A DNA stretch of 64,000 nucleotides from Nocardioides scoriae (lineage in GTDB: Bacteria > Actinomycetota > Actinomycetes > Propionibacteriales > Nocardioidaceae), in contig NZ_LT629757.1 in assembly GCF_900104965.1 (NCBI RefSeq), positions 1,302,001-1,366,000 of the forward strand, written 5' to 3'. This document shows, piece after piece, positions 7,939-15,622 of the stretch (its first letter is position 1; every line of letters starts with the position of its first letter). The notes under the pieces were generated by a model. It searched no databases. It was given only the letters and a program-made list of their open reading frames with translations, and was not told the DNA's origin. Made by a program: the position numbers and the translations under genes.

Positions 7939-8849
7939 AGCAGCTCCTCCGTCCCCGCGCGACGGACGTAGAGCAGCACCATCGCGAGGATCAGCAGCAT
8001 CAGGATCACCGAGAGCGCCCCGGCGACCGGGTAGTCGCCCGCGTCGGTGAACAGGTTCTGGATGACGTTGCCGATCATCCGCTGGCCGGGGCTGCCGAGC
8101 AGCTGGGCGTTGATGTAGTCGCCGACCGCCGGGATGAAGGTGAGCAGCGTGCCGGACACCACCCCGGGCAGCGACAGCGGCCAGGTCACCTTGAGGAAGC
8201 CCACGACGGGGCGCGAGTAGAGGTCGCCCGCGGCCTCGATCAGGCGGTGGTCGATCTTGTCGATGCTGGCGTAGAGCGGCAGCACCATGAACGGCAGGAA
8301 GTTGTAGACCAGGCCCGCGACCACGGCCACCGGGGTGGCCAGCAGGCGGCCGTCGGAGCCGAGCACGTGCAGGAACTGCAGCGTGTTGACCACGACGCCG
8401 TCGTCGCGCAGCAGCAGCTTCCACGACAGCGTGCGCACCAGGAAGCTGGTGAAGAACGGCGCGATCACCAGGATCAGCATCAGGTTCTTCCAGCGGCCCG
8501 CCTTGAAGGCGATGGCGTAGGCCAGGACGTAGCCGAGCACGAGGCAGATGGCCGTGGCGACGGCGCCGTACAGCAGCGAGCGCACCAGCGGGCGCCAGTA
8601 CTCCTGCAGCGCGGTCGCGTAGTTGCCGAACGCCCACGTCATGTCGAAGCCCTCGAGCACCGACCCGTTCGGGTCGTAGAGGCTGGTCGCGACCAGGGAG
8701 TAGAACGGGACGACGAAGAAGACCAGCAGCCACAGCGCGCCCGGCAGCAGCAGCCAGTAGCCGGTCAGGTCGCGCCGCTCCCGGTGGCGCGTGGCGGGCG
8801 GGTCCGCGGGTGCGCTCGCCGGGGCCTCGCGCGTCGCCGTCGCCGTCAC
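7935..8849 (-). CDS. potB: Spermidine/putrescine-type ABC transporter permease PotB
   Basis: 304 residues. A short Ala/Pro-rich N terminus is followed by YWLLLPGALWLLVFFVVPFYSLV, the typical first helix of PotB, and a permease EAA loop (IEAAGDLYSRPVVGFLKVTWPLSLPGV). About six membrane helices are visible. The start is a GTG that overlaps the stop of potA (GTGA), and the stop overlaps potC in the same way, so potA-potB-potC are translationally coupled. A much longer open frame through 9008 was rejected because it would run inside potA. Confidence 0.9.
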   Translation of the reverse strand: MTATATREAPASAPADPPATRHRERRDLTGYWLLLPGALWLLVFFVVPFYSLVATSLYDPNGSVLEGFDMTWAFGNYATALQEYWRPLVRSLLYGAVATAICLVLGYVLAYAIAFKAGRWKNLMLILVIAPFFTSFLVRTLSWKLLLRDDGVVVNTLQFLHVLGSDGRLLATPVAVVAGLVYNFLPFMVLPLYASIDKIDHRLIEAAGDLYSRPVVGFLKVTWPLSLPGVVSGTLLTFIPAVGDYINAQLLGSPGQRMIGNVIQNLFTDAGDYPVAGALSVILMLLILAMVLLYVRRAGTEELL

Positions 8850-10030
8850 AGCACCAGGTCCGAGCGGTCGACGCCGGCCGAGGCGTCCTGGGAGTGGTCG
8901 AGCAGGAAGGCGTACTCCGGTCGCCACGACACGTCGACCTGCTCGCCGGTGCGGAACAGCCGGCGGCGGCCGGTGTTCTGCTCGAAGACCTGGAGCTCCT
9001 GGCCCCACGGCATCCGCACGAGGTACTGGGTCGAGACGCCGACGAAGCTGACGTCGGTGATCGTGCCGCCCGGGATGCTGTTGCCCGGCGCGTCGATGAC
9101 CTCGCCGACCTCGCCGATCAGCACCTTCTCGGGGCGCACGCCGACCCAGCCCTTCTCCCCCGGCGTGCCCGTGACGTGCGCCCGGGCGGACGGGATCGAG
9201 ACGATCGTGCCCTGCATGTCGACCTTGACGAAGTCGCCGTCGCGGCCCTTGATCTCGCCCTCGATGAGGTTGGACTGACCGAGGAAGTTGGCCACGAAGG
9301 TGGTGCGGGGGTTCTCGTAGAGCTCGGCCGGGGCGCCCATCTGCTCGATGCGCCCGGCGTTCATCACCGCGATGGTGTCGGCCATGGTCATGGCCTCCTC
9401 CTGGTCGTGGGTGACGTGGACGAAGGTGAGTCCGACCTCGGTCTGGATCCGCTTGATCTCGATCTGCATGGCGCGGCGCAGCTTGAGGTCGAGCGCGCCC
9501 AGCGGCTCGTCGAGCAGCAGCACCTCGGGGCTGTTGATGAGCGCCCGGGCCAGCGCGACGCGCTGCTGCTGGCCACCGGAGAGCTGGGCGGGCCGCTTGC
9601 GGGCCTGGGTCTGCAGCTCCACCAGCTCGAGCATGTCGTTGACCGCCTGGTCGACCTCCTTGCGCCGGCGACGGCGCAGGCCGAAGGCGACGTTCTCGAA
9701 GATGTCGAGGTGGGGGAACAGCGCGTAGTTCTGGAACACGGTGTTGACCGGGCGCCGGTAGGGCTTGTCCCAGGTGATCTCCTTGTCCCCCAGCACGATG
9801 CTGCCCGAGGTCGGGGTCTCCAGGCCGGCCACCATCCGCAGCGTCGTGGTCTTGCCGCAGCCCGAGGGGCCGAGCAGCGCGAAGAACGACCCGCTGGGGA
9901 TGTCGAGGTCCAGGGACTGCACCGCGGTGAAGCTGGCGAACTCCTTGGTCAGCGACCGCAGGTGGAGCCCGCTGCCGGAGGCGTGGCCACCGGTGTCGGG
10001 GTGCGTCGGGGCTTCAGCCACCTGTGACAT
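8846..10030 (-). CDS. potA: Polyamine ABC transporter ATPase PotA
   Basis: 394 residues. Domains in order: an ATPase with Walker A GPSGCGKTT, Q-loop, signature LSGGQQQRVALARA, Walker B LLLDEPLGALD and the switch histidine in HVTHDQEEA; then a C-terminal TOBE-like regulatory region from about residue 290. It couples ATP hydrolysis to import through PotBC. The ATG at 10030 lies 16 nt inside the end of the potD gene but has a strong AAGGAGAG site about eight bases upstream, so this overlapping start is preferred. Its stop overlaps potB. Confidence 0.93.
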   Translation of the reverse strand: MSQVAEAPTHPDTGGHASGSGLHLRSLTKEFASFTAVQSLDLDIPSGSFFALLGPSGCGKTTTLRMVAGLETPTSGSIVLGDKEITWDKPYRRPVNTVFQNYALFPHLDIFENVAFGLRRRRRKEVDQAVNDMLELVELQTQARKRPAQLSGGQQQRVALARALINSPEVLLLDEPLGALDLKLRRAMQIEIKRIQTEVGLTFVHVTHDQEEAMTMADTIAVMNAGRIEQMGAPAELYENPRTTFVANFLGQSNLIEGEIKGRDGDFVKVDMQGTIVSIPSARAHVTGTPGEKGWVGVRPEKVLIGEVGEVIDAPGNSIPGGTITDVSFVGVSTQYLVRMPWGQELQVFEQNTGRRRLFRTGEQVDVSWRPEYAFLLDHSQDASAGVDRSDLVL

Positions 10031-11201
10031 CGGACCACTCTCCTTCGTACTTCTTGTTCTGGTTCTCGTCGAGCGCCATGAAGTCGAACGTGTCCTTCAG
10101 GTCTTCCTCGGTGGGGAAGATCAGCCGGTTGTCGACCAGCGAGCTGTCGATCTTCTCCATGGCCTCGCGGGCACCCTCGACGGGGCAGATGTAGTTGACC
10201 CAGGCCGCGAGCTTCGCGGCCACCTCGGGCTCGTAGTAGTAGTTGATCCACTGCTCGGCGTTGTCGAGGTGCTGGGCCTTGTTCGGCACCAGCATGTTGT
10301 CGCTCCAGAGGTTGAGGCCCTCCTCCGGCACGACGAACTTGATGTCGGGGTTCTCGAACTGCGCCTGGATGACGTCGCCGGACCACGCCTCGCAGGCCAC
10401 GATGTTGCCGGCGGTGAGGTCCTGGATGTACTCGTTGCCGGTGAAGGCGCGGACCTGGCCGCCGCGCACCACCGTGCCGAGGTAGTCGATCCCGCGCTCC
10501 CACTCGGTGTCGCCGAACTTCTCCGGGTCGGCGCCGGTCACCTTCAGCACGAAGGCCATGGTGTCGCGCATCTCGGAGAGCAGCGTGATCTTGCCCTTGA
10601 GGTCGGGGCGGGTCAGCAGCGCCTCGAAGCTGCCGACCTCCTTGGTCAGCTTGGCGTTGTAGGCGATGCCGGTCAGGCCGCTCTGCCAGGGAGCGGAGTA
10701 CGTCCGGTCGGGGTCCCAGGCGCGGTCCCGCAGGGCCGGGATCAGGTTCTGGTGGAGGTTGGGGACCTTGTCCTTGTCGAGCGGCTGGCACCAGCCCAGG
10801 TTGATCATCCGGGCGGCCATCCAGTCGGTGAGCACCATGAGGTCGCGGTCGACGGACTGGCAGGCGCTCAGCTGGTTGCGGACCTTGGCGAAGAACTCCG
10901 CGTTGTCGCTGACGTCGTCGGTGTAGTCGACGCTGATGCCGGTCAGCTGCTCGAAGTCCTTCAGGGTCGTGACGTACTTCTTCGCCGGCGGGTCGATGTA
11001 GGCCGGCCAGTTGGACACGACCAGCTTCTTGGCGCTGGCCGAGACGTCCTTGGCCTTGCACGTCATCGGGTCCTGGACGGCGCCGTTGGTGCCGAAGAGC
11101 GGCAGCACGGCGGCGGACCCGATGGCGAAGGCGCCGAAGCCTCCGGCCTTGAGGAACGTACGCCGGGACGGGCCGGTCGGTCCTGGTGGGGCAGGTGTCA
11201 C
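10014..11201 (-). CDS. potD: Polyamine-binding protein PotD, Tat-exported
   Basis: 395 residues, a periplasmic-type spermidine/putrescine-binding protein. The N terminus has a twin-arginine motif (SRRTFLKAGG) and a hydrophobic segment, so export is probably by Tat rather than Sec. Binding-protein features include LVVSNWPAYIDP, DYTDDVSDNAEFFAK and WINYYYEPEVAAKLAAWVNYICPVEGA. The GTG at 11201 has a GAGGAGG site about seven bases before it; the longer frame to 11276 lacks support. First gene of the potDABC-oxidase operon; its 3' end overlaps potA by 17 nt. Confidence 0.92.
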   Translation of the reverse strand: MTPAPPGPTGPSRRTFLKAGGFGAFAIGSAAVLPLFGTNGAVQDPMTCKAKDVSASAKKLVVSNWPAYIDPPAKKYVTTLKDFEQLTGISVDYTDDVSDNAEFFAKVRNQLSACQSVDRDLMVLTDWMAARMINLGWCQPLDKDKVPNLHQNLIPALRDRAWDPDRTYSAPWQSGLTGIAYNAKLTKEVGSFEALLTRPDLKGKITLLSEMRDTMAFVLKVTGADPEKFGDTEWERGIDYLGTVVRGGQVRAFTGNEYIQDLTAGNIVACEAWSGDVIQAQFENPDIKFVVPEEGLNLWSDNMLVPNKAQHLDNAEQWINYYYEPEVAAKLAAWVNYICPVEGAREAMEKIDSSLVDNRLIFPTEEDLKDTFDFMALDENQNKKYEGEWSDVTGG

Positions 11202-11365
11202 GGGGCCTCCTCGATCTCGCGGCACACGATCACACGACACCGGCCGCTGTGACAAGGGATTCCGTTGCCACGACACATGATTGCCACGGAAACGTCATAT
11301 TCGGAGGCTCCCGGACACGAAATGAGGGGTGCCGCGCTTGCCAGGCGCCGTCCCGGGCGGACACC
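11202..11365. promoter_or_regulatory. Divergent control region between potD operon and Lrp gene
   Basis: The gap holds the promoters of both divergent units. A direct repeat TTGCCACG occurs at 11265-11272 and 11281-11288, a 16-nt period, inside a looser inverted arrangement TTCCG...CGGAA (11260-11290). These are good candidates for binding by the neighbouring Lrp-type regulators, which often recognise repeated, phased sites. I cannot assign a -35/-10 pair with confidence. Confidence 0.45.
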
Positions 11366-11851
11366 ATGGCGCCCATGACGGACAGGTCCCAGGCGCGCGG
11401 CAACGGCCTCCTCGACGACGTCTCGAAGTCGATCATCGAGCAGCTGCAGCAGGACGGCCGCCGCTCGTACGCCGCCATCGGCAAGGCCGTGGGCCTCTCG
11501 GAGGCGGCCGTGCGGCAGCGGGTGCAGCGCCTCACCGAGGCCGGCGTGATGCAGATCGTGGCCGTGACCGATCCGCTGCAGCTCGGCTTCGGCCGCCAGG
11601 CGATGGTCGGGATCCACGTGGACGGCGCGGTGCAGCCGGTCGCGGACGCGCTGGCGCAGATGGAGGAGGTCATCTACGTCGTCATGACCGCCGGCGGCTA
11701 CGACGTGCTGTGCGAGGTGGTCAGCGCCAGCGACGAGGAGCTGCTCGACCTGGTCGCCCGCCGGATGCGCGCGGTCGAGGGCGTGCGCTCGACGGAGACC
11801 TTCATGTACCTCAAGCTCGCGAAGCAGACCTACTCGTGGGGCGTGCGCTGA
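11366..11851 (+). CDS. Lrp/AsnC-family transcriptional regulator
   Basis: 161 residues. An N-terminal winged helix-turn-helix (IIEQLQQDGRRSYAAIGKAVGLSEAAVRQRVQRLTEAGVMQI) is followed by the alpha/beta RAM ligand-binding domain ending LVARRMRAVEGVRSTETFMYLKLAKQTYSWGVR. It faces the potDABC operon and precedes an amine oxidase by two bases, so it probably controls polyamine import and breakdown. ATG 11366 has GGGCGG five bases upstream; ATG 11375 is an alternative. A close paralogue lies at 13294. Lrp proteins of this class usually respond to an amino acid or amine, but the ligand is not evident. Confidence 0.88.
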   Translation: MAPMTDRSQARGNGLLDDVSKSIIEQLQQDGRRSYAAIGKAVGLSEAAVRQRVQRLTEAGVMQIVAVTDPLQLGFGRQAMVGIHVDGAVQPVADALAQMEEVIYVVMTAGGYDVLCEVVSASDEELLDLVARRMRAVEGVRSTETFMYLKLAKQTYSWGVR

Positions 11852-11853
11852 GC

Positions 11854-13248
11854 ATGAGCGGCTACGCCTCCCTCTCGCTGTGGCACGCCACCGCCGGCGA
11901 CGACGACCTGACCCCGCGTGCCCCGCTCGCCGGTGACGCCGACCACGACGTCGCGATCGTCGGGGCCGGCCTGACCGGGCTGTGGACCGCCTACTACCTG
12001 CGTCGCGCCGACCCCACCCTGCGCGTGGTGGTGCTCGAGCAGGAGATCGCCGGCTTCGGCGCCTCGGGGCGCAACGGCGGCTGGTGCAGCGCGCTCTTCC
12101 CGACCTCGTGGAGCCGCCTGGTCCAGGCGGGCGGCGAGGACGGCGCGCTGCGCCAGCACCGCGCCATGCAGGAGACCGTCCGCGAGGTCGGCCGCGTCGT
12201 GGCCCGCGAGGGCATCGAGGCCGGCTTCCACCAGGGCGGCACGGTCACCCTGGCCCGCACCTCGGTGCAGCTCGAGCGCCTCGCCGCGGACGTCGCCACC
12301 GCGCACGCCCGCGGGCTCGGCGAGGACGACGAGCGGCTGCTGGACGCCGCCGAGGCGAGCGCCGTGCTCGCGGCCGACGGCGTCGTGGGCGGCACCTTCA
12401 CGCCGCACTGCGCCGCGGTCCACCCCGCCCGACTGGTGCGCGGGCTCGCCCGCGTCGTCGAGGCCGCCGGCGTCCACCTCGTGGAGCAGACCCGGGTGCT
12501 GCGGATCGCGCCCGGCCGCGTCGAGACCGAGCACGGCACCGTGCGCGCCGCCCACGTCATCCGGGCGACGGAGGGGTTCACGCCCTCCCTGGAGGGCCAC
12601 GCCCGCGATGTCGTGCCCGTCTACTCCCTCATGGTCGCGACCGAGCCCCTCGACGAGGCCACCTGGGACCGCATCGGGCTCTCCGACCGGCCGACCTTCA
12701 CCGACGGCCGCCACCTGATCATCTACGGCCAGCGCACCGCCGACGGGCGGCTGGCCTTCGGCGGCCGGGGCGCGCCGTACCACTTCGGCAGCCGCGTCCA
12801 CCCGTCGTACGACGCGGAGCCGCGCGTGTTCGCCGACCTCGAGCGCACCCTGCGCCAGCTGCTCCCCCAGCTGGGCGACGAGAGCTCCGGGGTCCGGTTC
12901 AGCCACCGCTGGGGCGGCCCGCTGGCGATCGCCCGCGACTGGGCCGCCTCGGTGGGCCTGGACCGCTCGACCGGGCTCGGGTGGGCCGGGGGCTACGTCG
13001 GCGACGGCGTCTCGACCACCAACCTGGCCGGACGCACGCTGGCCGACCTCGTCACCGGGGCCGACAGCGACCTGGTCCACCTGCCCTGGGTGCAGCACCG
13101 CAGCCCGCGCTGGGAGCCCGAGCCGCTGCGCTGGCTCGGCATCAACGCCGGCCTCCGGGCGATGACCCTCGCCGACGCCGAGGAGGCCCGCACCGGGCGC
13201 AGCAGCCGGCTGGCACGCCTCATGGCGCCCCTGACCGGCGGCCACTGA
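11854..13248 (+). CDS. FAD-dependent amine oxidoreductase, second PuuB-type paralogue
   Basis: 464 residues. N-terminal FAD motif VAIVGAGLTGLWTAYYL, then FGASGRNGGWCSALFP, a substrate-domain region, and GWAGGYVGDGVSTTNLAGRTLADLV near the C terminus, the same architecture as the oxidase at 5693. It follows the Lrp gene after only two bases and is very likely co-transcribed with it. The shared ASGRNGG motif and context suggest oxidation of gamma-glutamyl-polyamines or a related secondary amine. Sequence differences from the first copy, especially in the middle domain, suggest a different substrate. Confidence 0.85.
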   Translation: MSGYASLSLWHATAGDDDLTPRAPLAGDADHDVAIVGAGLTGLWTAYYLRRADPTLRVVVLEQEIAGFGASGRNGGWCSALFPTSWSRLVQAGGEDGALRQHRAMQETVREVGRVVAREGIEAGFHQGGTVTLARTSVQLERLAADVATAHARGLGEDDERLLDAAEASAVLAADGVVGGTFTPHCAAVHPARLVRGLARVVEAAGVHLVEQTRVLRIAPGRVETEHGTVRAAHVIRATEGFTPSLEGHARDVVPVYSLMVATEPLDEATWDRIGLSDRPTFTDGRHLIIYGQRTADGRLAFGGRGAPYHFGSRVHPSYDAEPRVFADLERTLRQLLPQLGDESSGVRFSHRWGGPLAIARDWAASVGLDRSTGLGWAGGYVGDGVSTTNLAGRTLADLVTGADSDLVHLPWVQHRSPRWEPEPLRWLGINAGLRAMTLADAEEARTGRSSRLARLMAPLTGGH

Positions 13249-13293
13249 GCCAATCTCCGGGCGGTCCTGCCACGCGGGTGGGAGACTCCTCCC

Positions 13294-13812
13294 GTGATCA
13301 AGGGTGAGCTGCCGAGCGCCGGGGGTCCTCCCCCCGGCCCGGCCGCGACGCGCCCGGCGCCGGCGCGCATGGACCCGGCCAGCAAGGCGATCGTGGGGCT
13401 GCTGCAGCAGGACGGCCGTCGCCCGTACGCCGAGATCGGTGAGGAGCTCGGGCTCACCAGGGCCGAGGTCGAGCACCGGGTGCGCCGCCTCGTCGACGCC
13501 GGCGTCATGCAGATCACCGCGGTCACCGACCCCCTCCAGCTGGGGTTCGCCCGCCAGGCCATGCTCGGCCTCACCGTCGAGGGCGTGCCGGCCAAGCTGG
13601 TCGCCGAGCAGGTCTCGGAGATCCCCGAGGTGTCCTACGTCGTGCTCACCGCGGGCGGCTTCGACCTGCTCGTCGAGGTGGTCGGCAACAGCGACGCCCA
13701 CCTGCTCGAGCTGGTCTCGGCCTCGATCAAGCCGATCGCCGGGGTGAAGGCGATCCACACCTTCCTCTACCTCGAGCTGCAGAAGCAGACCTACACGTGG
13801 GGCGTGCGCTGA
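13294..13812 (+). CDS. Lrp/AsnC-family regulator, paralogue of the 11366 gene
   Basis: 172 residues. Helix-turn-helix IVGLLQQDGRRPYAEIGEELGLTRAEVEHRVRRLVDAGVMQI, then a RAM domain ending LELQKQTYTWGVR. It is strikingly similar to the other Lrp (AGVMQI-AVTDPLQLGF-RQAM and the KQTY-WGVR tail are shared), so it arose by duplication. The GTG at 13294 has GAGACT six bases upstream and may be leaderless; the Pro/Ala-rich first 25 residues are poorly constrained, and ATG 13369 is a possible alternative. It converges with the acyl-CoA ligase, six bases between stops. Confidence 0.87.
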   Translation: MIKGELPSAGGPPPGPAATRPAPARMDPASKAIVGLLQQDGRRPYAEIGEELGLTRAEVEHRVRRLVDAGVMQITAVTDPLQLGFARQAMLGLTVEGVPAKLVAEQVSEIPEVSYVVLTAGGFDLLVEVVGNSDAHLLELVSASIKPIAGVKAIHTFLYLELQKQTYTWGVR

Positions 13813-13818
13813 GGCGCC

Positions 13819-15471
13819 TCAGGCCTGCTCCACGTCGACCTGGCCGTCGGCGTACCACTTGCGGATGACCTTCTTGTCGAACTTGCCCACGCTGGTGCGC
13901 GGGACCTCGTCGATGAAGGCCCAGGCGTCGGGCAGCTGCCACTTGGCGAAGTCCTTGGCCAGGAAGTCGCGCAGCTCGGCCGGCGTCACGCTCGCGCCCT
14001 CGCGCACCACCACCGAGGCCAGCGGGCGCTCGTCCCACTTCTCGTCGGGTATCGCGACCACCGCCGCCTCCACGACCGCCTCGTGGGCCATCAGGGCGTT
14101 CTCGAGGTCGACCGAGGAGATCCACTCCCCGCCCGACTTGATGACGTCCTTGGAGCGGTCGGTGAGCGTGATGAAGCCGAGCTCGTCGAGCTTGCCGACG
14201 TCGCCGGTGCGCAGCCAGCCGTCGTGGAACTTCGCGGCCGCCTCGGGGTCGTCCGACTTGTAGTAGGCCCCCGTCACCCAGGGTCCACGCACCTCCAGCT
14301 CCCCCACCGCCGCGCCGTCGGTCGCCATCACCTCGCCCGCGTCGTCGACGATGCGGCCCTCGACGCCGCACAGCAGCCGGCCCTGGGTGCCGCGGTAGTG
14401 CCAGGCCTCGTCGGTCCCCTCCTCGACGCCGAGCGGGGGCCGCCCGGCCGAGGCGACCGGGGAGGTCTCGGTCATCCCCCACGCCTGGCGCACCTCGATG
14501 CCGTGCTTGTCCCACAGGCCCTTCTGCAGCGAGAGCGGCACCGCCGAGCCGCCGCACAGGATCAGCCGCAGCGACTCCGGCTTGGCCTCCGGGTGGCGGT
14601 CGAGGTGGCCGAGGACGTCGTTCCACACCGTCGGCACCGCCCCCGAGACCGTCGGGCGCGACGCCGCCATGAACCGGCACAGCGGCTCGGCCTGCAGCCA
14701 GCGGTCGGGCATGCACAGCGACGCCCCGCTCATGAGGGCGGCGTACACGAGACCCCAGGCGTTGGCGTGGAACTGCGGCACGATCGGCAGCACCCGCGCG
14801 TGGGCGTCGAGCCCGGCCACCGTGCCGGTCCAGATCGCCATCGAGTGCAGGTACGCCGACCGGTGGCTGTAGACGACGCCCTTGGGGTTGCCCGTGGTGC
14901 CGCTGGTGTAGCACATCGCCGCGGCGTCGCGCTCGTCCAGCTCGGGCCAGGGGAACGTCTCCGGCTGGGCGGCCAGGAGCTCGTCGTACAGGTGGACCTG
15001 CTTGCCGGAGGCCCGCAGCGCGTCGAGGTCGGCGTCGGCCGCCTCGGGGCCGGCGACCAGCACGTGCTCGACGGTCGTCATCTCCCGCAGGTGCGGCGCC
15101 AGCAGCGGCACCAGCGAGCCGTCGACCACCACGACCCGGTCCTCGGCGTGGTTGGCGATGTAGACGAGCTGGTCGGCGGGGAGCCGGATGTTGAGGGTGT
15201 GCAGGACCGCACCCATCGAGGGCACCGCGAGGTAGGCCTGCAGGTGCTCGGCGTTGTTCCACATGAAGGTGCCCACGCGCTGGTCGCCGTCGATGCCGAG
15301 CCCGCGCAGCGCCCCGGCCAGCTGGGCCACGCGCACGCCGAGCTCGGCGTAGGACATCGAGCGGGTGCCGTCGGCCGTCGCCGTGACCACCTCGGAGTCG
15401 CGGTGCACCGTGGTGCCGTGGCGGGTGATGGCGCCGATGGTCAGCGGGACGTCTTGCATGGTGCTGCGCAT
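13819..15471 (-). CDS. Acyl-CoA ligase (AMP-binding, medium/long-chain fatty acid type)
   Basis: 550 residues of the ANL superfamily. Core motifs appear in order: CYTSGTTGNPKGVVYSH (A3, P-loop-like), GMTETSP (A5), GWLRTGDVG (A7), DRSKDVIKSGGEW (A8) and RTSVGKFDKKVIR (A10, with the adenylating lysine). It activates a carboxylate as the acyl-adenylate and transfers it to CoA in the cytosol. The ATG at 15471 has GGAAGGA about five bases before it. Chain-length preference cannot be read, but the MGAVLHTLNIRL segment is common in fatty-acid CoA ligases. It stands alone between the polyamine cluster and the GGT-like gene. Confidence 0.88.
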   Translation of the reverse strand: MRSTMQDVPLTIGAITRHGTTVHRDSEVVTATADGTRSMSYAELGVRVAQLAGALRGLGIDGDQRVGTFMWNNAEHLQAYLAVPSMGAVLHTLNIRLPADQLVYIANHAEDRVVVVDGSLVPLLAPHLREMTTVEHVLVAGPEAADADLDALRASGKQVHLYDELLAAQPETFPWPELDERDAAAMCYTSGTTGNPKGVVYSHRSAYLHSMAIWTGTVAGLDAHARVLPIVPQFHANAWGLVYAALMSGASLCMPDRWLQAEPLCRFMAASRPTVSGAVPTVWNDVLGHLDRHPEAKPESLRLILCGGSAVPLSLQKGLWDKHGIEVRQAWGMTETSPVASAGRPPLGVEEGTDEAWHYRGTQGRLLCGVEGRIVDDAGEVMATDGAAVGELEVRGPWVTGAYYKSDDPEAAAKFHDGWLRTGDVGKLDELGFITLTDRSKDVIKSGGEWISSVDLENALMAHEAVVEAAVVAIPDEKWDERPLASVVVREGASVTPAELRDFLAKDFAKWQLPDAWAFIDEVPRTSVGKFDKKVIRKWYADGQVDVEQA

Positions 15472-15622
15472 GGGGGTCCTTCCGGGCCGGTGTGACGGGT
15501 GGCACAGAGCCTCCCGCACCGGGTGGGCGAAGACCAGCCCCAGGCCCACCTCGTGCCCGGCCCACGCCCGCCCTGGACCCGAGCCGGGCGCCGCCGCCGG
15601 GCCGTCTCCTAGGGTCGGGGGC

